From Temnothorax longispinosus (lineage: Eukaryota; Arthropoda; Insecta; Hymenoptera; Formicidae): a stretch of 64,000 nucleotides of DNA. Positions 1 to 10,406 of this stretch are shown here, piece by piece. The DNA is taken from positions 16,237,341 to 16,301,340 of the forward strand of contig NC_092368.1 in assembly GCF_030848805.1 (NCBI RefSeq), read 5' to 3'. Position numbers and translations under genes: made by a program. The first letter of the stretch is position 1. Each line of letters opens with the position of its first letter. The notes below the pieces were generated by a model. The model searched no databases, was not told the origin of the DNA, and was given only the letters and a program-made list of their open reading frames with translations.

Positions 1-519
1 TAGATTTACTCGGTTAGCATGACAGATCGATTGTTTGTCTAAATCAAAATTGACGTAAGTCACCATATGTCACAGACATCGTTTAAAGCACACGTGTCTT
101 TAAAAATTTCAAGAAATTGTTCAGAAAAGCATTTTATTAAAATAGAATGCTATTTTATACCCCGTCAATAGGGTGTAAGCTGCAGAAATTTATTTATGTC
201 TTCTTCTTTGTTCTTATTATATCAGAACATTTAACAGACTTTTTTTTATTCGATAATTAATCTTGCGACTATACGCTATTCGGCAAGCTCGATAAATTTC
301 TCGTATTTATCGCTATCTCTAATTTCCGCGCCATACATTGTTATTAATTTCTTAAAATAATGACAATTTACAGCAAAATTGATCTTAACATAAACAATTT
401 ACGAGATTCGAATTACGAATTTTATTAATTATTTGGCATCATATAATAAAGTCTATAATTACAAAAATTTATTGAATAAAAAAATGTACAGGAGAATCAT
501 TAACAATATATTTACACAA
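1..519. other. AT-rich non-coding DNA, no gene seen
   Basis: I see no convincing coding region, RNA gene or inverted repeat here. The right end runs into the degraded 5' side of the LINE, so part of it may be unrecognisable LINE sequence. Confidence 0.5.
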
Positions 520-1711
520 TCAATGCTCTATAACCATATATTTTACTTTATTTATTACAACGGTTATTCTTGCGAGACAGCATTACAATACACGGTATCT
601 GATTGGAAACAAGATTGTGATAACAATAAGTATATATAGTAGTTGTATTTATAGACCTTAAAAGAGTGTTTGAGACGGTTGACCGTGAACTTATGTTAAA
701 GAAGCTAGAAAAATACGGGCTACAAGAAACAGTACTAAAATGGTTTAAAAGTTATCTAATTAATAGAAAACAGCAAGTCAAATATAATAGTGTGTTGTCA
801 AATGAAATAGATTGTAACATAGGAATTCCGCAAGGAACAGTATTAGGGACATTGTTATTTATTATATACATAAACGATATTATTAAGATATTCAGAAACA
901 TAAGACTTTTTGCAAATGACATGATAGTCTATCGTGAAGGAGATAATGTTGATGATATTATTAACGAATTAAATATAGGTGCTGCAGAAACTCAGCAAGT
1001 GGTTTAATGTTAATAAACTAAAAATAAATATAGAGAAGACGAAATTTATGATTATAAAAGAAATAAAAAAACAAGTCGAGTATAGAGAAAGAATTAAAAT
1101 GAACAAAATATATATAGAACGCGTAAAAATTTTCAAATATTTGGGTATAATATGAGCATCTGAATTTTAAAGAAAATGTAGATTATATCTGTAAAAAAGT
1201 TAACAAAAAAGTAAGTTTGCTATGGAGAATAGGAAAACTACTGTATGATAACACGAGATGCCAAATATATAAGAGCATAATTGCACCACACTTTGAATAC
1301 TGCAGCACTTTGATGTATAATATGAATGAGAGCCAGATTAGAAAACTACAAATATGTCAAAATAAAGCAATGCGAGCAATAATTAGATGCAATATTTACA
1401 CGCCAATAGATTCTATGTTGAAAACCTTATGCTTCCAAACAGTAAAACAAAGAATTGAAAGAAGTGTTTGTATTTTTATAATAATATTAGGCAAAACGCC
1501 GGAGTACCTGCAATGTAAATTAAGTAGGCAGCGTGAACATCATGAATATGATACGCGTAGGAGAAATGATCTATGTATAAAATTGAGTAATACGACAAAT
1601 GCGCAAAGAAGCATTTTTAGTAATGGAATTTTGAAACTGTACAATAGTTTAAACGAGTATATAAAAAACGCAGATGATATAAAGGATTTTGTTAGACGCC
1701 CGCGAACTTAA
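520..1711 (+). mobile_element. Degenerate non-LTR retrotransposon (jockey-like LINE), RT and C-terminal part
   Basis: Three pieces in different frames read as one reverse-transcriptase polyprotein. About 560-660 holds the SCETALQY block typical of insect jockey-like RT. About 666-1007 holds the GIPQGTVLG box and the catalytic-box position. About 1217-1711 holds the C-terminal thumb region (IIAPHFEYCSTL, LQICQNKAMRAI). Frameshifts and stops separate the pieces. The catalytic box reads FAND where active enzymes have F/YADD, so the first catalytic aspartate of the pair is lost. The endonuclease and ORF1 are missing, giving a 5'-truncated dead copy. Clade assignment (jockey-like) rests on remembered family sequence only. 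Confidence 0.85.
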
Positions 1712-3173
1712 CAAACAACAGACATGTTTATAAGCTGTATATATGTAGTCAGTGACTAAATTAATAATAAATCACTCACACTCACTCAACAAAATTCTTG
1801 TGACATTAAGTCAAACACGTGGAACATGTTTATTTGACGTTCGATTATCTTAATCTCTAAAGTGAAATGATTTATCTTTCAATCCGACAGGGAAAATAAT
1901 GTGAATATTGTTCTGTTATTCGAGAAAGAGAGAGGGAGGGAGGGAGGGCGGGGAGAGAGAGAGAAAGAAAGAGAGAGAGAGAAAGAGAGAGAGCTGCAGT
2001 TAGGAGAACTTTAACGAATTTTACAGGGGTTCAACGATTACAATCTCGCATGTCAACGAAGCCTCGGATCGGCGTTCCGGCGCGGCGCGGCGCGCGGCGT
2101 GCGCTCCCGCTTCATCGGCCGGCAGTGGGTAGGCTTCTAAATTTATTGTCCCCGCGATATGCAAAAATAAACAGTAGTCGGCATCGTAGCCTGCCTTTAC
2201 CCGTAGGCGCACACCTCGGGAGGTTCAACGACACTTGACGTTGCACGTAAACAACTACGACAATCGGATCGCAGTGGATCGCGCCGCTATCAATCGGCGG
2301 TTACATAATCGCTACGCTACGCGGTCGCGGCGCGTGTGGATACAGGTTGAGCAAATCTGTGCCTTTTATCTTTTATCACTAATTGTTTAAGTTAAATTTA
2401 ATTCCATTAATTTAAATTCCATTTCGAGTATTCAAATGTGCTCCGGGCAAAATCTTGGAAATCTCTTTAAAGATCATCAAGCGGGCAAGATCGAGACGTT
2501 AACGAATTGAAAGCTAGACCAAGGGGCTTGTCAATGTCAAGAGTCTGATAAGCCTAATCGGGATTTAAAAAAAGAAACCTGCGATTATTCTCTTCAAACA
2601 GATTCATGCATGCTTGCGGACTTGCGACTGTTCTTATTCTAGATCGACATAATAAACAAATTCGAGTGATCTTGAAGAAACGCGCGAGCATCCAAAGAAA
2701 TAACGTTTCTTAAGAGAATTAAAAAGAGAAATGATAAGAGAAATACTTCAGAGAAGTGAAAAGATGTTTGCGCCTTTGCGGGCATTTTAGGATTTTTCAC
2801 ATCCTGATGTCTTTTTAACAGCTCGGTGAAGGTCCTTTTCCTGTCACGAGGAGGCGGACCATTTTGCCCAAAACGCGAGTGTTAATCAAGGGGCCGCACA
2901 CTTGGCGGAGCCTCGTATTTAGCGCTTATTTTTTGGAAAATCGTCCGTAAAGACACGCGCGTAGAAAATCGACCGAGACGACGTGAACGGTCAGTCCAGT
3001 CTACGGACTCCTAACACGGTCGACGCCGGCGCGGCTCGTCACCGTCCGTCCTGGCTTGGCCGGCGTCGACTGTCATCGTTTTCGCTGGGAAGAGGAGAAG
3101 GGGAGAGGGGAGGAGGAAGAGGAGGAGGAGACGGTGGTGTCAGCAGCGAGACACCGGCGGGCGGCGTACTTAC
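1712..3173 (-). other. Part of the first intron of SamDC; purine-rich tract and CpG-rich patch
   Basis: This lies downstream of the SamDC exon on its own strand, so it is probably intronic. It holds a GA/GAAA-rich simple tract at about 1925-1995. A GC-rich, CpG-dense patch lies at about 2070-2340, unlike the AT-rich surroundings, and could be a regulatory island. I found no second SamDC exon on the minus strand. Confidence 0.5.
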
Positions 3174-3304
3174 CGCGGTATCTGACGGAGATCACCCTGA
3201 TGCTGCTTGAGGCCCTTGGAGCTGGTGAACCAGACCTCAAGAAGCTTCTCGACACCCTCGAAGAACTGCACGTTGTCGGCGCAGTCGTCCTTGGTGTCCG
3301 CCAT
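3174..3304 (-). CDS. SamDC: S-adenosylmethionine decarboxylase, first coding exon only (partial)
   Basis: S-adenosylmethionine decarboxylase makes the aminopropyl donor for spermidine and spermine synthesis in the cytosol. On the minus strand an ATG at 3304 opens 43 codons plus 2 nt. The exon contains FFEGVEKLLEVWFT and GDLRQIP, matching the family N-terminus (human reads FFEGTEKLLEVWF and GDLRTIPR). The exon ends CCG-CG before a GTAAGT donor at 3173, a phase-2 intron that would complete the Arg codon of the IPR motif. The proenzyme's Glu-Ser self-cleavage site and the rest of the enzyme must lie left of position 1. No upstream ATG occurs in the adjacent 300 bases of the presumed leader, so the inhibitory uORF known in mammals and plants is not visible here; it could sit in a further 5' exon. 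Confidence 0.9.
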
Positions 3305-3869
3305 CCTCTCGCCGTCGGCCGCGGGGTTCGTCGTCTTCGCTAGTTCGCTCCACGAAATTGCAAAAGCGGCACGCGCGGGCGATCGCGTAATTCACGTCTC
3401 TCTCTCGCCTTCGTTCCTTCCTCCCTCTTCTAACTCTGTCGCGGCTCTCACGATCGCTGATCTCGCGCCGATCGACTGAATGCGTGAATAACACGGAGCG
3501 TAAGTACTCCAAGCGCTACTCCCGGTGACGCGCGCTCGTAGACTGACTTGACCACACTAACCGCACCAGACTCCAGAGGCACACCGATTGACTGATTGAC
3601 GGACGGACGGATGGTCGCCGGTGCTGCCAAGCATGCTGCGCCGCCGCCACCGCCGTCATCGCCGTCGTCATCGCCGCCACCGTCAGCCAACCGCCGCGCT
3701 GCGCCATGTCTCACACGCTGCACGGTTCGCGCGCTTCTGCAGCGTGGCGCCGCGGACGGCGCCAGACGGAACTACCTGGCGCCGCTGGTCGCCAACAGGG
3801 GACGCTGCGCGCGGGCACGCGCGCGCGCCGCAGCGTGAACCGCGCCGCGAAACGATACGTGAACTGTGA
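3305..3869 (-). promoter_or_regulatory. CpG-rich 5' leader and promoter region of SamDC
   Basis: GC-rich, CpG-dense DNA directly upstream of the SamDC start codon, with long CCG/CGC runs at about 3640-3850. I see no clear TATA box, so a dispersed, CpG-type promoter is likely. The several open frames on both strands here look like compositional artefacts. Confidence 0.45.
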
Positions 3870-4110
3870 AGCCCCTTGCACAATGCCAGGCAACAGGCAA
3901 TAGGAACAGGAAATAACAAAAAAATCGTTAATTACAACCTAAAAAATTCGAATGCTATGATTGATTGGCAACAGGCAATAGGCACAGAATTTCCAACGTG
4001 ACGAAAACTATATCTATTGCCTGTGTCACTGTTTATTCTGCATTTATACATGATTTCTGATTTCTATTCCCTGTTCCTATTGCCTGTTGCCTAGCATTGT
4101 GCAAGGGGCT
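3870..4110. mobile_element. Foldback MITE, family A copy 1 (TGA target duplication)
   Basis: Long inverted repeats begin AGCCCCTTGCACAATGC on both ends and extend inward through CAGGCAACAGGCAATAGGA-type sequence. The element is flanked by a 3-bp direct repeat TGA (3867-3869 and 4111-4113). A near-identical copy in the opposite orientation lies at 26657-26899. No coding sequence. Confidence 0.85.
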
Positions 4111-4170
4111 TGATTATCGTCACGTCGCTGCCATCGCTGCCCTCGCTTGATAAGCGCGATTAATAACGGG

Positions 4171-4416
4171 GTTGGACGTTTATGCGTATAAAATATATTA
4201 TATTTTAATATAATAATCTACGTCTAATATAAATCATGTTTAACATGTTATTTAAACAATAAGTAATCTATGCATCATCGAACATTATTCACATTTCGTC
4301 AGAAATACCGGAAATTTATGTTTTGTTTGCAATTTTATTTTTAGTTACTATATATTATTCAGTTTGAGCATAATTTTTAGGACGCTACGGAAAATTAACA
4401 ATAAAATTTTGAAGAT
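4171..4416. repeat. Unnamed AT-rich interspersed repeat, copy 1
   Basis: About 245 bases align by eye with 58921-59274. Shared blocks include ATGTTTAACATG, TTTGCAATTTTATTTTTA and GACGCTACG, and both end at TTTTGAAGAT. I do not recognise the family. This copy lacks the foldback element that splits the other copy, so it serves as the empty site. Confidence 0.75.
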
Positions 4417-4495
4417 CTTGATTTTATACCTATGAAAAAATAAACATTGTGTATATTGCGTAATAAACTAAATAATATTGCTTTTTGTCGTTTAA

Positions 4496-4998
4496 GGGAA
4501 TCCTAAAGCCGTCTGTAATACGTTTCTCTCTGGTAATACCGACAATCGTACTTTTCGCTTTATTTTTTATTGGCTTTATGGATTTGAAAAAATCTTGCAC
4601 AGAATTAAAGTATGTGCTCTACTTTGTGGACAACCACCGATTTTGTAACAAAATAAGTAAATAAGATAATAAACAAAAATCCACTTTAACAATATTTGCT
4701 TCGTATAAAAATTCTACAACTTGATGTTACAAAATGAGGGTGCAGGTCTATTCAGTAGACGTCAAGGAATATCATGCCGTTTGTAGAATTAGGCTGACAA
4801 TGAGACTCCAAACAAAAAAGTTAAGCGAAAAGTACGATTACGTGAACGTAATGTATGTATGTATATGACACCGGACCAGCAGTATTGCGTGTAGCGAGAG
4901 ATGGCGCAGCAATCGAAACAAGGACAGATATAGATATTTGATTAGAAATGTTGACATTACCGACATCGAGGAAGTTCGGGCTTCGCTTTAGGATCCCC
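4496..4998. mobile_element. TTAA-flanked non-autonomous DNA transposon, 503 bp
   Basis: Terminal repeats GGGAATCCTAAAGC (left) and GGGGATCCTAAAGC (right, reverse complement) are flanked on both sides by TTAA (4492-4495, 4999-5002). TTAA duplication is the habit of piggyBac and Kolobok elements. Inner sequence also folds back (CGTACTTTTCGCTT against AAGCGAAAAGTACG). No transposase frame. Confidence 0.8.
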
Positions 4999-5002
4999 TT
5001 AA

Positions 5003-5449
5003 CAGCTCATTGTCAGTATAAACTATAAATAATAATGTTTCTGTATTAGCATCATGTCACTATACAGTTAATGAATAAATTAGAACTGAAATGTAGCCAA
5101 TCTAATCTAATTAAAAACTATTTTTTATTTTTGTAGGACTGTTTGCAAAAATAGTTTAAAGAAGATAATCAATTAATCAATCAATTTATAATCTATACAT
5201 TTTTATATTGTTTACATGAAAAAGGTTCGTGTAAACAATGTGTAAACAATCCATGTGAACATAATCTTGAAATTTACCGCATAAGCTTGATTAATAATAC
5301 ACTTTCAATGGAAATACCTACTTATAATTTTCTCAAAATAATTTCAGCGATACAGACAAATAGAATTATTAACAGCTAGTTCATTAACTAATAATTTCAA
5401 AATAATTTTATACATATATAGCGATTATAGAATAATAGAATTTATTTTA
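5003..5449. other. AT-rich flank downstream of UTP14
   Basis: Contains the presumed UTP14 3' UTR on the minus strand. I see no gene or clear repeat. Confidence 0.5.
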
Positions 5450-8400
5450 TCATACACTTTGTACATTCTGTTTACCTCCCTTTTTGTTTTTGCTTTTTAG
5501 AATATTTTTTTTCTTATCAGCTTTTGCAATAATACGCTTTAGGGGTTTTTTCACCATTGGTTGCTTCTTCACCAACTCATTCTCGTCCATTGGCTCGATC
5601 ACTTGTCCGAGCTTGGTCTTCACTGTCGGTTGAATGAGCCGCAAATGAGCGTTCATCGGGACGAAAGTCCTGCTGATGGGAGCTCTGATGCTCGCTTCAA
5701 AGTCCTTGATTCTAGTAAACGGATAGGGTAGCTCCTTGACAAGGTGTTTCTTCAATTTTTCATTTTCGTGCTCGAATACTATGACTTTCCCCTGGTTTTC
5801 GGGCTTACGTGACACTACCTTGGGAACAGTCAGAATAAATCGGCTCTTCTTACGAGCCTGTTTATTCTTCTTAACGTTCGGTCCTCCCCAATTTCCCCAT
5901 CCAGGTAGACTCAGATCAATATCTTGCGGCTGCGACTTTTTCATCTAAAATTATTTTGCATATAATAGATTATTACAACAGTTTTTGCCGATTCTTCATA
6001 GAAACGCAATGTTATTCGAAATCTGTTATGCATGATCCGTCCTAGACTTTGAGACCACATTTTTTCAAAAACGCAATGTGACAGATTGCGCAAACGTTTT
6101 TATATACATATAAAAAGTATAGTTTTTATTTAAAACTCTAATTACGTACCTCCTCTTCCTGCTCCTTCCTAAATTCTTCGACAACGTCATCGTCCGCAAA
6201 TGCCTCGCTCATTATTTTGTGAGTCTCCTCTTCCTGTTCGCTATCTTCATCCCCGCCTGTAGTTAAATCTGGCAGCTGCGTCTTTAAGTATTTAGGCTTT
6301 ATGTTTACGTATTTTTTCGGGTCTATCTCCGCTTCGTGGCTAATGCCAGCTGGTTCCTGTGTTGTATTATTTGCTATTGTCTTCAAACTCGTCAGATTGC
6401 TATTTTTCTGTGCATTTTCCCTGGAAGTCGTTTCCTCTAATGGAGAATCCAAAATAGGTTTCCGTTTGGGGTTTTCAAATTCGAGGTTTGGCGAATAATC
6501 TTCATTCTCCTCTTCATCCTCCTTCTGCTTTTCCATCTTCTTGTTTGCCTTGCATTTCTTCTTGACTTCTTGCTTCTTTAGATTCAGCTTTGACTTTTTC
6601 TTTTTTGATCCCTCGGAATCATTTACGTCTTGTGATTTAAATTTTTTATTATTGTGTTTGCTCGTAGCATCTACAGAATCGGATATCGGACTTTCTTTAT
6701 TCTTTTTCCTTTTACGAGTTTTATCTTTTACATCATTTGTATTTGCTAATAAATTACTGCTTTTTTCATTGCTGCAGGATTTGCTGTTTATATTACTTGT
6801 ATTTGCGTGTGAAATGTCGCTTTTCTTATTACCATGTAATTTACTTTTGGTATCACTTGTATTTACTTGCAAAGTATTGTTTTTTTCATTGCTGCAAGAT
6901 TTACTTTTTTTACTTTGATCATTTATATTTGCAACTAAACTACCGCTTCTCTTATTTTTACGTAATTTACTTTTGGTATCACTTACATTTGCTTGCAAAG
7001 TACTACTTTTCTCATTACTGCATAACTTGTTTTTCATATCACTTCTATTTGCTTGTGAATTTTCATCATTCTTTTCATCATGACATGACGTCTCTTTTTC
7101 CTCTTCCGAAATTCCATCTCTCTCTATTTCCTCTTTTTTCGTCTGTTGTTTTTTATCATAGAATTCCCGACAACGCTTAAGGAAGTTATCAATTTCAGGT
7201 TCAGTCTTTATGTTACCTTCTTTGTTTTTTAATAGTATCTCGTCTTCTTCATCTTCTTTATCTTCCACATTTTCTACATATTCCTCATTTTCCTCATCTT
7301 CTTCATCTTCTTCATCACTGTCCGTTCTTTTAACTTTTTGCGTCAATTCTCTATTAATGGCCAATTGTTCAGCAAGAACCTGTCGTGTCTAACAAAAAAA
7401 AGTTTGTTATATATAATTGTTCTTAATCATTTAGATAGTTTTAATATTCAAATGCTTGTAATATTTATTTAGTTATTTTGAAAGATATTTTGATATACAT
7501 TTTCATTAAAATAATTTCTATTAAAAATCGATGTTTTGTTTTTTATCCAGATTTTAAGTCAAAATACTCACTTCCTTGTTATATTTAGCTTTGATCTGTT
7601 TATTCCTAGCCCATTGACCCGTGTTTTTATGTCTCAACGACATTCTCTCTTCAGCCCGAGTTTTGTCTAATTGTTCCAACTTCGCCAGGGCCTCCTGTGG
7701 ATTACTATCCTTCAACTTTTCGAAATCCTTTAACTGCTGCTTAATCTTATCCTTCCGCTGGATCCGATGGAACTTCTTGCTCTTTATTTTACGCTGACGA
7801 TGTGCCTTCGCCTCTTTGTATGACTGAAAGTGCAAAAAAGTTAAAAATAATTTTCCATTAAATCTGTTTCTTATCCTCTTTATTTATATTGATATAATCT
7901 CTTAGTAACCGCATAACTTTCTGTACCTGTTGAGCTCTGAGCCTGGCAGCTTCCTTCCTCCTCAAGATCACCTCTTCCAGTGTCATTTTGTATTTATTAC
8001 CCTTCTCCTCTTCCTTTTCAGCTGGATACAGCAATGTTGGATCTACTTCTTCAAACTTCTTCATCAAATCGGATTTTGTACTAAAACCACTCAGAAATGC
8101 AGGAATCTTTGAAGCTCGAGAATCCTTTACTGCTGTTAGACGTTTTAATGGAAAGGACAGTTGTTCTGCTGTCCTGTTCCTAGCTACTATACTGTCCCAT
8201 TTTCTCAAGTCTTCCTTAACCTTGTCATAACCGACTGTCCTTTTTATCTATAAGAGATTTAACAAAGTTCCTTTTATTTTCCATGAGACGCCAGATAATT
8301 TTGTTAGCAGATCTTATAATAAAAATAAATAGCCAAAAATAAATAAAATGGACAAAAATAGGTAATATTAAAACTAATAAAGTGAGGTTACAATTTGGGC

Positions 8401-9303
8401 AATTGAGAGTACAATATGGTCCGTCATTGACTTTGTAAATTATTAAATAAATTATAACTTATAAGTTTAAACACCAATAACCATATTACACTCTCAATTG
8501 TCCAAATTGTTACTCCACTTTATCGGTTTCATTATCGAGAGTCCTAGATTTATTATTTTTATATAGTGATATTAAAAAGATAAATAAATATTAAAAAATA
8601 ACAATTTCTTATATTTGGATATCAGAAAAAGATCAATATTAATTGATTAATTTGTAATTCCTTTTTCTAGTTACTTGAGATTCAGTGGCATTAAACCAAA
8701 AAATTATTACTATAGAGATTAATTAAATCTAAAAACGTCAGAAAATTAATCAATTTCTTAACAAAAAGGCATCAAACATCGATTTTTGCCCCAACAAAAA
8801 GTATAAAGATAATTGAAATTATTAATAATGGTAAAATTCAATTAAAAAGATATTAACTTAAACTTGCACAAAGCAAATTACCCTCTCAGCTGCTGGTTTC
8901 TCCAATGGCTTAGGAAGAACTTTGTTCTTTTGCTGGATGTACCGAAGCTTCTTAATAATATTGCCCTGATCTCCTTTTCGCTCCAACGACTTGATCAGGT
9001 CTTGCGTGGACACCGCATCTTTATCTGTTGCTCCGCTTTTTACGAGATGGTACTCCGATACCTCTAGACTAGGCTCGCTTCGTTCCGCCTTTTTCACTCT
9101 ATCAATGAGGAAAAATACAATGAGAATTGTAACGATATACAAAAGTAAGATCGGAATCTCAAGCATTCTTATGACAACTTCGTCATTATTCCTCACCTTT
9201 GCCCCTTATCGAGCCGCGTCACGGCCTCGATAAGCTTCGAATGATGTTTGGCGATTTCCTGATCGCTGTCATATAAATTGTGATCTACTTCCGCGTCGCT
9301 CAT
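5450..9303 (-). CDS. UTP14: U3 snoRNA-associated protein 14 (UTP14), six exons
   Basis: A component of the nucleolar small-subunit processome; in yeast it activates the helicase Dhr1 during pre-18S processing. Coding exons on the minus strand: 9303-9197, 9098-8882, 8247-7927, 7823-7572, 7388-6150, 5944-5450, giving about 876 aa (human UTP14A 771). Phases agree at every junction. Recognised blocks in order: KAERSEPSLEVSE, RKWDSIVARNRTAEQL, KIKSKKFHRI, ERMSLRHKNTGQWARNK, INRELTQK, FADDDVVEEF, LPGWGNWGG and LPYPFTRIKDFEASIRAPI, all hallmarks of the family. Exon 5 carries a long acidic stretch and low-complexity tandem repeats that lengthen the protein. Intron 2 (8248-8881) hosts a foldback element. 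The start is the ATG at 9303, because the upstream in-frame sequence has no better match. CCDC6 begins 1.1 kb away on the other strand. Confidence 0.93.
6700..7070 (-). repeat. Coding tandem repeats in UTP14 exon 5
   Basis: Units resembling CSNEKSSTLQANVSDTKSKL recur about every 20-22 codons, with a higher-order period near 120-127 bases. On the plus strand CATTGCTGCAGGATTT at about 6767 recurs as variants at about 6887 and 7014. Units are rich in Ser, Asn and Lys and lie in the poorly conserved linker between the acidic region and the LPGWG domain. Confidence 0.75.
8380..8520. mobile_element. Foldback MITE with TA target site, in UTP14 intron 2
   Basis: Near-perfect arms AAGTGAGGTTACAATTTGG (left) and AAGTGGAGTAACAATTTGG (right, reverse complement) extend through CAATTGAGAGT. 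TA flanks both sides (8378-8379, 8521-8522), as for Tc1/mariner-type elements. No coding capacity. Confidence 0.8.
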
Positions 9304-9553
9304 CTTCGCGGCCGCATGAATCCTTTTTATTATTGTGATACAAGCTGACTGAGCTGACTCCAGCTTCAGCAAACCCACGTGGTATCACTCGTATCACGAC
9401 TCCACAAGAGGAAGGAATGGACGATGATTCTCGATTAATCGAAAAAAATCGATAGTTTTTTCAATCAATCGATATTTTTTAATTAAACGATATTTGAATT
9501 CTAGCTCTAGCTGTTTTCTCAACATTGATAAACTGACACGTCTTTTAAAAATA

Positions 9554-9596
<43 letters not shown>

Positions 9597-10406
9597 TAAT
9601 ATAATAATAACCTATAGCTGATATACCAACTGAACTAACTCTTATAAATTAGAGCAAGAGAAATTAACAGATTAAAAATAAGGGGAGCTATATATATTTC
9701 AGACTATAACTACGGGAAAAACTTTTAAATTGTTATCGATAAATATTAATAATAGATATATATATACACAATAAATTCTTTAACAATAAATTCTTTAAAA
9801 TCATAACCGCGCGACAACAAAGCGGTTATAAACTATAATGGGATGGATTCGTCCGGAACACGGTGAAAATCTTTCACCGTGGCTCTAGTAGCCGGAGTTT
9901 AGTCCAAAATTGTTCTTGCGGCCCCGTACGCATGTGTCGCCCGGGTCGTTCGGGTCTCCTTCGCCAGGTGTCTCCGCGGTTGACCGCGAATCACGACGCG
10001 CAACGAGTCGCGGAACACGCCGCGCCACTTTCGCGGTCGTGAAAACAATCGGGCGAGCGAGTGGCGAGTGCGGTGCAAACAAACAGCTGATATCGGTTTT
10101 CTGCGGTATCGTCCCTCGCGTACGGGGAGCACATGTCCGCCGTTCGACGATCACGCTACGGGTAAAATCGGCATTACTCCGACGTCTCCGACGATATTCT
10201 CCCGGGCGGGTAGCGGACGCGAAGTCGAGAAAGAGAGAGAGAGAGAGAGAAGGGCACGTGGCACGTGGGCACGCCGGCGACAGGACGCTCCGTTCCCCCC
10301 GGGTTCGCGTGCGATGAACAGCGGCCGGCGATAACCGGCGTATCCCCCTCATCGTCCACGTCGTCGCCGTGGTTGTCGTCGTTGTCGTTTACCCGCGAAG
10401 AGAAAC
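9304..10406. promoter_or_regulatory. Shared upstream region of UTP14 and CCDC6
   Basis: The 1.1 kb between two divergent start codons. The UTP14 side is AT-rich with an (AT)n microsatellite at about 9557-9594. The CCDC6 side (about 9880-10400) is CpG-dense and probably holds the CCDC6 promoter and leader, including a short GA run near 10229-10250. I see no TATA box. Open frames on the CpG side look like composition effects. Confidence 0.5.

Noticed and set aside
2050..2238. Open frames on both strands in the CpG patch
   Set aside because: No family similarity, and overlapping frames on both strands are expected in GC-rich DNA.
3237..3512. Frame overlapping the SamDC start as an inhibitory uORF
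   Set aside because: Its first codon is TTG, and no ATG is present on that strand in the adjacent 300 bases.
9885..10352. Arg-rich open frames upstream of CCDC6
   Set aside because: Compositional frames in a CpG-rich leader; no homology and no splice logic.
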